Of a DNA stretch of 11,124 nucleotides, positions 6,495-11,124 are shown one piece after another. How positions within the stretch are numbered: the first letter of the stretch is position 1; every line of letters begins with the position of its first letter. Location: NCBI GenBank assembly GCA_018609925.1, contig JAHEOG010000051.1:1-11124 (forward strand), written 5' to 3'. The stretch comes from Gammaproteobacteria bacterium. GTDB lineage: Bacteria; Pseudomonadota; Gammaproteobacteria; Thiohalorhabdales; Thiohalorhabdaceae. The position numbers and the translations under genes were made by a program. Under the pieces are notes generated by a model. That model saw only the letters and a program-made list of their open reading frames with translations. It was not told the DNA's origin and made no database searches.

Positions 6495-6738
6495 AACCAC
6501 GGCACGATCCCGAACCGCGGAGAACGCCAAGGGGCCAAGACGCCGAGAAAACGGAGAACCGGAAAAGCGGAATTATCCTTAAAACCTCAACCACATCCCC
6601 TTGTGGAGGTGTGGAGAACACGGAGGGCAGTTTCGGACGCCTCCGGGCTTACCGATTATATTTGTTTTTTTAAAGCATATTTATAGGCTTGGGCCTTCCT
6701 TGGCGTCTTGGCCCCTTGGCGTTCTCCACGGTTCTAGG
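6490..6738. repeat. Long imperfect palindromic element, intergenic, non-coding
   Basis: This fills most of the 277-base gap between nth and the DUF1841 gene. The inner arms are 6512-6544 and 6702-6734: 33 bases, reverse complements with one mismatch (6518 against 6728). An outer pair, CCTAGAACC at 6490-6498 and GGTTCTAGG at 6730-6738, extends the symmetry with an offset; the left outer arm contains the nth TAG. The unit GGAGAAC occurs at 6519-6525, 6553-6559 and 6613-6619, and inverted at 6721-6727. The centre is AT-rich (6655-6686). No transposase or convincing ORF lies inside, and no flanking target-site duplication is evident. The arm resembles period-like GGAGAACGCCAAGG repeats that I recall from intergenic regions of environmental bacteria; that is memory, not a search. 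It may act as a large RNA hairpin ending the upstream transcript. Confidence 0.75.
6494..6529. repeat. 18-base offset tandem repeat at the left edge of the palindrome
   Basis: GAACCACGG (6494-6502) recurs as GAACCGCGG (6512-6520), one difference in nine, at an 18-base offset. The right side of the palindrome has a single inverted copy. The left arm therefore looks as if it gained one extra 18-base unit, or the right arm lost one. Confidence 0.45.
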
Positions 6739-6771
6739 CCGGCAACTCTATTCCAAAGATGAGGACGGATC

Positions 6772-7227
6772 ATGCTCTTCGGTGAAGACCGCTCCGAGAT
6801 GCGGGAGGTGTTCTTCCGCACCTGGGAGAAGTTCCACCAGGGTCAGGACTTGGACCCCTCGGAGCAGCTGGTGGTCGATGTTTTGCACCGCCACCCCGAA
6901 TACCATCGGGTAGTGGGCAACCGGGAGTACTACGGGGACCACGACTGGACCCCTGAGGACGGCGAGACCAACCCGTTTTTGCACATGGGCATGCACATCG
7001 CCCTCGCCGAGCAGATCGGGCTGGACCGCCCCGCTGGCATCCGGCGCGCCTACGAGCGCCTCGCAAGTGGTCTCGGCGATACCCATGCCGCCGAGCACGA
7101 GCTGATGGAATGCCTGGGCCGGGCCCTGTGGGAGGCCCAGCGCACGGGCTCGGCCCCGGACGAGCAGGCCTACCTGGAGTGCGTCGAGCGCCTCGCCCGG
7201 GAGAAGGGGGGCCGGATCGATGAGTGA
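6772..7227 (+). CDS. DUF1841 family protein
   Basis: The 151-residue product matches the DUF1841 family of proteobacteria, whose function is unknown. Recognisable landmarks are the N-terminus MLFGEDRSEMREVFFRTW, HPEYH (41-45), the stretch TNPFLHMGMHIALAEQI (about 66-82), DRPAGI, and HAAEHELMECLGRALWEAQ (about 105-123), followed by DEQAYLECV. Histidines in HMGMH and HAAEH are spaced like possible metal ligands in a helical bundle, but this is inference. There is no signal peptide or membrane segment, so it should be cytoplasmic. The ATG has GAGGA six bases upstream. The stop lies inside the start of the following peptidase gene (eight-base overlap), so the two are probably co-translated. The AT-rich stretch upstream may hold its promoter, though no convincing -35/-10 pair was found. 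Confidence 0.88.
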   Translation: MLFGEDRSEMREVFFRTWEKFHQGQDLDPSEQLVVDVLHRHPEYHRVVGNREYYGDHDWTPEDGETNPFLHMGMHIALAEQIGLDRPAGIRRAYERLASGLGDTHAAEHELMECLGRALWEAQRTGSAPDEQAYLECVERLAREKGGRIDE

Positions 7228-9025
7228 GGCCGCGGGAGCTGAATCGGTCCGATGGGACCTGTCCGACCTCTACGAGGGCCCCCGTGACCCCGCCATCGAA
7301 GCCGATCTGGATACGGTGGCGCGGGAGGCGGAAGCCTTCCGGGAGACCTACCGGGGCCGGGTGGCCGGGCTCAGTGCGGCCGATCTGGTCGACGGGGTCG
7401 CCTGGCTGGAAAATCTGGAGCGCCGGCTGGCCCGACCCGGCGCCTACATCGGCCTCCTGCACGCCGTGCGGGGCGACGATCCCGAGGTGGGGGCGGCCCT
7501 CACCCGCATCGAGGAGCGCACCACCGCCATCGGCAACCGCCTGCTGTTCTTCCTGCTGGAGTGGCAGGCGGTGGCCGAGCCGACGGCCGCGCGGCTGTTG
7601 GAGCAAGAGCCCCTGGCCCCCTACCGCCACTTCCTGACCACCGTGCGCCGCTACCGACCCTACCGGCTGAGCGAGGCCGAAGAGCGCCTTCTCGCGGAGA
7701 AGCAGCTAACAGCGCGCTCCGCCTGGACCCGGCTATTCGACGAGACCTTCACCCGACTGCGCTTCGAGGCGGACGGCGAGCAGCTCTCCGAGGAAGAGGT
7801 GTTGGCCCGGCTCAAGGCCGAAGATCGGGAGACACGCCGGACAGCCGCCGAGGGCCTCACCGAGGGACTACGGGGGCAGCTCCCTCTGTTGACCCATGTC
7901 TTCAACACCGTCCTTACCGACAAGGCCACCGACGATCGGCTGCGCGGCTATCCCCACTGGCTGACGGAGCGCAACCTCGACAACGAGGCGAGCGAGGCCA
8001 TGGTGGAGGCGCTGGTGGACCGGGTCACCCGGAGCTATCCCCTCATGGCCCGCTATTACCGGCTCAAGGCCCGGCTTCTCGGCCTGGACACCCTCTACGA
8101 CTACGACCGCTACGCCCCCATGCCGGGGACGCAGCGCACCTTCGATTGGGAAAGCGCCCGGGAGACCGTGCTCGACGCCTTCGGAGCCTTCTCTTCGGAC
8201 ATGCGTGCCATCGCCGAGGAATTCTTCGAGCGGGGCTGGATCGACGCCCCCGTCGCCGAGGGCAAGACCGGTGGCGCCTTCTCCCATCCGGCCACTCCGG
8301 ACGTCCACCCCTTCGTGCTCGTGAACTTCACCGGCACGGCCTCCGATGTCATGACCCTGGCCCACGAACTGGGCCATGGGGTCCACCAGTACCTGGCCCG
8401 GGACCAGGGCTATTACAACGCCGACACCCCCCTGACCACCGCCGAGACCGCCTCGGTCTTCGGGGAGATGCTCACCTTCGAGCACCTCATGGCGAGGGAG
8501 GGCGATGCCGAACGGAAACTGGCCCTGCTGTGCAACAAGCTGGAGGAGACCTTTGCCACCGTCTTCCGGCAGGTGGCCATGCACCGCTTCGAGGACGCCG
8601 TGCACACCACCCGTCGCGAGGGAGGCGAGCTCTCCAGCGAGCGCCTGGGAGAGCTGTGGCTGGCTACGCAGCGCCCGCAGTTCAGCGACGAACAGGGCGA
8701 GGCGGTGGCCCTCACCGAAGGGTATGGGCACTGGTGGAGCTACATCCCCCACTTCCTCCACGTCCCGGGCTACGTCTACGCCTACGCCTTCGGCGAGCTC
8801 CTCACCTTGGCCCTCTACGAGCGCTATCGCGAAGAAGGGGCGGCCTTCGTGCCCCAATACCTGGATCTGCTCGCCGCCGGCGGTTCAGAGAGCCCCGAGG
8901 CGCTGGTGGGACGGCTCGGCCTGGACCTCACCGATCCCGGGTTCTGGGACCGCGGCCTCGACGTCCTGACCCAAATGGTGGATCGGGCCGAGGCCCTGGC
9001 CGGGGAGGTGGGAGCCACAGGCTAG
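7220..9025 (+). CDS. pepF: M3 family metallopeptidase, oligoendopeptidase F-like
   Basis: This 601-residue protein is a zinc oligopeptidase of family M3 (PepF/M3B branch), which cleaves short cytoplasmic peptides. Zinc ligands and the catalytic Glu are in HELGH (382-386), and the third ligand is Glu409 in AETASVFGE. The C-terminal substrate-binding stretch HFLHVPGYVYAYAFG (511-525) and GYGHWWSYIPHF upstream of it are typical. The N-terminal half (about 1-270) is the helical M3 lid region, and length matches the family. No signal peptide is present. The ATG is preceded by the purine-rich GAGAAGGGGGG (7201-7211) and overlaps the DUF1841 stop. Its TAG overlaps the stop of the convergent gene. 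Substrate is unknown; peptide recycling is the default inference. Confidence 0.95.
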   Translation: MSEAAGAESVRWDLSDLYEGPRDPAIEADLDTVAREAEAFRETYRGRVAGLSAADLVDGVAWLENLERRLARPGAYIGLLHAVRGDDPEVGAALTRIEERTTAIGNRLLFFLLEWQAVAEPTAARLLEQEPLAPYRHFLTTVRRYRPYRLSEAEERLLAEKQLTARSAWTRLFDETFTRLRFEADGEQLSEEEVLARLKAEDRETRRTAAEGLTEGLRGQLPLLTHVFNTVLTDKATDDRLRGYPHWLTERNLDNEASEAMVEALVDRVTRSYPLMARYYRLKARLLGLDTLYDYDRYAPMPGTQRTFDWESARETVLDAFGAFSSDMRAIAEEFFERGWIDAPVAEGKTGGAFSHPATPDVHPFVLVNFTGTASDVMTLAHELGHGVHQYLARDQGYYNADTPLTTAETASVFGEMLTFEHLMAREGDAERKLALLCNKLEETFATVFRQVAMHRFEDAVHTTRREGGELSSERLGELWLATQRPQFSDEQGEAVALTEGYGHWWSYIPHFLHVPGYVYAYAFGELLTLALYERYREEGAAFVPQYLDLLAAGGSESPEALVGRLGLDLTDPGFWDRGLDVLTQMVDRAEALAGEVGATG

Positions 9026-9813
9026 CCCAGGCCCCGCGCGGGTCGTCCCGAGGCCGGCCGAAGCCCCTCAAGGTAGCCCGGGTAGTCCAGGCCTACCCGA
9101 GCCTCTAGAACCTTCGCCCGCTGGCGCAGCTCCTCCGAGCCCGGCTCCGGCATCCCTTCCCTTTTGGCGAGCGCGGCCATATTGGCCTTGCCCCGCGGCC
9201 TCAGCACGTAGACCGGCCGACCGTAGCTGGCCTCGAGGCCCCGGAGGGTGCGCTTAACCCGGTTGCGGCGACCGCTCCAGAGGTTGGCTGCGAGCACCCC
9301 GTTCGTTTCGAGGCGGGCGCCTAGCGCCCGGTAGAAGCCGCGGTCCAGGGTCGCATCGGCGGGTCCTTGGGCGTCGTAGGCGTCGGCCAGCACCAAGTCC
9401 CAGGAAGGGCCCCGTGCTATGTCCGTCTCCAGGAAGGTTTGGGCCTCGGCCAAGTGAATCCGGAGCCCCGGGTCCTCCTCCGGGAGGGCGAAGAATTCCC
9501 GGGCCACCGCCACCACCCGAGGGCAGCGCTCCACGGCGTCAATGACCGCCTCGGGGAAATGATGGCGGAAGAAGTGGGCCAGGGCGCCACCGCCCAGACC
9601 GATGAGCAGGATCCGTCGCGGCTCGGGGTTGAACAGCAGCGCCGCGGTGAGGGCCCGAGTATAGGGCAGGATCAGCCTGTGGGGTGTCTCCGGATGCAGT
9701 GCGGTCTGTTTGGAGCCGGTCCCGAAGTGCAGCGTGCGCACCCCGGAGGCCTCCTGGAGCACCTCGATGACCCCGTCACCGGCCTCACCTCGGAACAGGA
9801 TCCTGCGGGCCAA
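9022..9813 (-). CDS. Spermidine synthase-like Rossmann-fold protein
   Basis: This 263-residue protein has the spermidine synthase/SAM-methyltransferase fold: motif I ILLIGLGGGALAH (68-80), acidic Glu95 after it, and WDLVLADAYDAQGPA (138-152), which lines up with the D-x-x-D-P-x-G-P loop of aminopropyltransferases. Differences suggest it is not a true spermidine synthase: the usual GGGDG is GLGGGA, the YHE motif is absent, and Pro of the DP pair is Ala. A specific substrate cannot be assigned. The reading frame extends to 9981, but TTG 9813 is chosen: it has GGAGG five bases upstream and gives MARRILFRGEAGDGVIEV, the usual start of this family, while the upstream extension looks non-coding. 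The gene is convergent with the peptidase gene and divergent from the phosphatase gene. Confidence 0.88.
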   Translation of the reverse strand: MARRILFRGEAGDGVIEVLQEASGVRTLHFGTGSKQTALHPETPHRLILPYTRALTAALLFNPEPRRILLIGLGGGALAHFFRHHFPEAVIDAVERCPRVVAVAREFFALPEEDPGLRIHLAEAQTFLETDIARGPSWDLVLADAYDAQGPADATLDRGFYRALGARLETNGVLAANLWSGRRNRVKRTLRGLEASYGRPVYVLRPRGKANMAALAKREGMPEPGSEELRQRAKVLEARVGLDYPGYLEGLRPASGRPARGLG

Positions 9814-9818
9814 GGCTC

Positions 9819-9823
9819 CCTCC
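9819..9823 (-). promoter_or_regulatory. Ribosome binding site supporting a TTG start
   Basis: On the minus strand GGAGG is followed by five bases and then TTG 9813. This is the basis for shortening the spermidine synthase-like protein by 56 codons relative to the longest open frame. Confidence 0.7.
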
Positions 9824-9958
9824 CGGACGCTCGGAAACCAGAGGTTATTGTGGCACAGCTTTTCGCTGGCCCTTGTCTGGGGAGCCCGGGACCGGCAATG
9901 ATGGCGGAGCGATCCCGCTGCGGATGCCGATCCGAGAAGTCCCGGGCAAGGCCGAGCT

Positions 9959-9965
9959 AGGGGGA
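9959..9965 (+). promoter_or_regulatory. Ribosome binding site fixing the phosphatase start
   Basis: AGGGGGA lies six bases before GTG 9972. The longer alternative from ATG 9873 would add 33 residues with no family resemblance. Confidence 0.7.
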
Positions 9966-9971
9966 ATCGCT

Positions 9972-10676
9972 GTGGCTGCATGGACCAGCGCCGCCCTAAG
10001 CAAAGTCGGACAGCGCCCGAAGAACGAGGACCGCTACCTGGAGGCGCCGGACCTGGCCCTTTGGGCGGTGGCGGACGGTATGGGCGGTCACGCCGACGGC
10101 GAGATCGCCAGCGAAACCGCCCTGGAGGCCCTGAAGGGGGCCGTCCAGGAGGGTCAGGACCTCACGGAAGCGGTCGCCACCGCCAACCGGGCCACCAGCC
10201 GCGAAGCCCTCCGGCGGGGCTCGGACATGGGCACGACCTTGGTGGCGCTGCGGCTCCATGCGGGAGCCTACGAGGTGGTCTGGCTCGGCGACAGCCGGGC
10301 CTTCGGGTGGGACGGACAGGACCTCCACCCCCTCACCCGCGACCACACCCTGGTCCAGCACTGGGTAGAGGAAGGCCGACTCTCCCCCGAGCAAGCGCGT
10401 GGCCACCCCTACGGTCACGTTCTGGAACGGGCAGTCGGGCTGGACCCGGAGGTCCGGTCCGAGGTCACCCAGGGCCCCCTGGCGAGCTACAAGGCCTTCC
10501 TGCTGGCCACCGACGGCCTGACCGATGCCTTGGAGGAGCGGGAACTAGCCGAGCCCCTTCGGAAGGGCTTGGGGCCTCGGGCATTGCAGGCCCTGGCCCG
10601 ATCCGTCGGGAACCGGAGCGATCCCTTCCAGGACAACCTCACCGCGGTATTGGTCTACAGCCCACAAGCCCGGTGA
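9972..10676 (+). CDS. PP2C-family Ser/Thr protein phosphatase
   Basis: This 234-residue protein is a bacterial PP2C (PPM) phosphatase, which uses two divalent metals to remove phosphate from Ser/Thr on target proteins. From GTG 9972 it reads MAAWTSAALSKVGQRPKNED, with the conserved R-x-x-NED at 15-20. Metal ligands are seen in VADGMGGH (Asp35), WLGDSRAF (Asp107), LLATDGLTD (Asp181) and FQDNLTAV (Asp221). No transmembrane or sensor domain is attached, so this is a soluble stand-alone phosphatase of the PrpC/Stp type. The longest open frame starts at 9873, but GTG 9972 has the better ribosome binding site and fits the family N-terminus. No Ser/Thr kinase is visible here. An unrecognised gene starts 17 bases after its stop, suggesting one operon. 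Confidence 0.94.
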   Translation: MAAWTSAALSKVGQRPKNEDRYLEAPDLALWAVADGMGGHADGEIASETALEALKGAVQEGQDLTEAVATANRATSREALRRGSDMGTTLVALRLHAGAYEVVWLGDSRAFGWDGQDLHPLTRDHTLVQHWVEEGRLSPEQARGHPYGHVLERAVGLDPEVRSEVTQGPLASYKAFLLATDGLTDALEERELAEPLRKGLGPRALQALARSVGNRSDPFQDNLTAVLVYSPQAR

Positions 10677-10679
10677 CCC

Positions 10680-10686
10680 GAGGAGG
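10680..10686 (+). promoter_or_regulatory. Strong ribosome binding site of the terminal gene
   Basis: GAGGAGG, seven bases before TTG 10694, is the strongest Shine-Dalgarno match in the window. It is the main support for the TTG start of the last gene and begins three bases after the phosphatase TGA. Confidence 0.8.
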
Positions 10687-10693
10687 CCTCCAA

Positions 10694-11124
10694 TTGACCA
10701 AGCTCTCCATCGACGCCCTGAGTCCCTCCGGCAACAAGGCCTGGCGGCTGACCACGGAGCATCAATGGCGCAAGGCGAAGTTTGCCGAACCCTTGCGGGA
10801 AGAGGATTTCGCCACCAGCGACCCGGAGGAGGCGCGACTCTGGCTGGCGGGACGCCTGCACAAGGACTGGCGGGGAAACCTCACCTGGCAGCCCAACCCC
10901 GGCCGGGCCACCTCCGCGCCCGGTGAGATCACCCTGCACGCCCTCGCCCATCGCAGCGACTCGCCTCCCCTGCCCCAACGAGAGGAATTGGAGCAAACGG
11001 TGGCCACGGCGAGCCCAGAGGATCGCCGGGTAATCACCCTGGATCTCGAGGGCCGCTTCCGGCTAAGGGATCCGGGAGAGCACCCTGTATCGGGCGATCC
11101 GGCCCTGGCCGCCCACGGCGACAG
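10694..11124 (+). CDS. Unrecognised protein, N-terminal part (runs off the window)
   Basis: From TTG 10694 the frame stays open to the window end, giving at least 143 residues. The start MTKLSIDALSPSGNKAWRLT follows a GAGGAGG seven bases upstream, and codon third positions are G/C-rich as in the neighbouring genes, so this is probably a real gene. No in-frame ATG occurs. The visible part is hydrophilic with no signal peptide or membrane segment. It contains several Trp residues (W17, then RLWLAG and DWRGNLTWQP) and a possible beta-strand pair VITLDLEGRFRLRD near 120-133. I do not recognise a family. It lies 17 bases after the PP2C phosphatase, so the two are likely co-transcribed; a link to Ser/Thr dephosphorylation is inference only. 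Confidence 0.7.
   Translation, partial: MTKLSIDALSPSGNKAWRLTTEHQWRKAKFAEPLREEDFATSDPEEARLWLAGRLHKDWRGNLTWQPNPGRATSAPGEITLHALAHRSDSPPLPQREELEQTVATASPEDRRVITLDLEGRFRLRDPGEHPVSGDPALAAHGD

Larger units (their letters stand above)
9814..9971. promoter_or_regulatory. Divergent intergenic region between synthase-like and phosphatase genes
   Basis: These 158 bases separate two divergently oriented start codons and must hold promoters for both unless one gene is expressed otherwise. The least GC-rich part is around 9838-9866 (GGTTATTGTGGCACAGC). A TGGCAC at 9851-9856 resembles a sigma-54 -24 element, but the GC that follows is one base too far away. No convincing sigma-70 hexamer pair was found. Open frames extend into the region from both sides, but start-site evidence argues against coding. 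Confidence 0.4.

Noticed and set aside
6419..6673. An 84-codon frame running from the nth end through the palindromic element.
   Set aside because: It begins inside nth in the wrong frame, and its sequence is just translated repeat plus the AT-rich core; no ribosome binding site or family resemblance.
6490..6738. CRISPR array or integron attachment site as an explanation for the repeat-rich gap.
   Set aside because: There are no regularly spaced direct repeats with unique spacers, and no integrase or cas gene; the symmetry is one large inverted repeat.
7561..9108. A 515-codon open frame on the + strand overlapping the peptidase gene in another frame.
   Set aside because: Its product is Arg/Gly/Pro-rich without domains, as expected for an off-frame shadow in GC-rich DNA; the M3 peptidase frame has all catalytic motifs.
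9851..9867. Possible sigma-54 promoter (TGGCAC followed by TTCGCT) upstream of the phosphatase gene.
   Set aside because: The -24 half is good, but the GC of the -12 half is one base farther from the GG than the fixed sigma-54 spacing, and TTGC is not present. Sigma-54 tolerates spacing changes poorly.
9367..9960. A 197-codon + strand frame opposite the spermidine synthase-like gene.
   Set aside because: It is antisense to a gene with clear Rossmann motifs and has no recognisable domain or good ribosome binding site.

Overview
The window is GC-rich DNA that reads as the chromosome of a gammaproteobacterium. The basis is gene order and protein type: lptA-lptB-rpoN-hpf-ptsN is the classic proteobacterial LPS-export/sigma-54/PTS-Ntr cluster. 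A full-length hprK followed by rapZ, a mannose-type EIIA and HPr is the version found in many beta- and environmental gammaproteobacteria rather than in Enterobacteriaceae. No genus is assigned; a sulfur-oxidising or halophilic gammaproteobacterium is only a guess.

Region 1 (1-5774, + strand) is one tightly packed operon: the 3' end of lptA, then lptB, rpoN, hpf, ptsN, hprK, rapZ, an EIIA-Man-type protein and HPr. Most junctions are ATGA/GTGA overlaps or gaps of a few bases (longest 26). It links completion of the LPS transporter, sigma-54, ribosome hibernation and a regulatory phosphorelay. HPr keeps both His15 (PEP-dependent site) and Ser46 (HprK site). No Enzyme I gene (ptsI/ptsP) is present; nth follows HPr, after a small hairpin.

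Region 2 (5817-6771) holds nth (endonuclease III) and then a gene-free stretch of 277 bases. That stretch is dominated by a long imperfect palindrome (about 6490-6738) with 33-base arms matching at 32 positions, an AT-rich core, and an outer arm that overlaps the nth stop codon. It is the most unusual structure in the window and looks like a small non-coding repeat element.

Region 3 (6772-9025, + strand) has a DUF1841 protein overlapping an M3 oligoendopeptidase F-like metallopeptidase. The peptidase stop codon overlaps the stop of a convergent spermidine-synthase-like protein (9022-9813, - strand) at one CTAG. Region 4 (9814-11124) starts with a short divergent intergenic region, then a PP2C-type Ser/Thr phosphatase, and ends with an unrecognised gene that begins at a TTG behind a very strong ribosome binding site and runs off the window.

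Most of the window is well-known housekeeping biology. The items worth a second look are the palindromic element, the PTS relay without a local Enzyme I, and the unrecognised gene next to the PP2C phosphatase.
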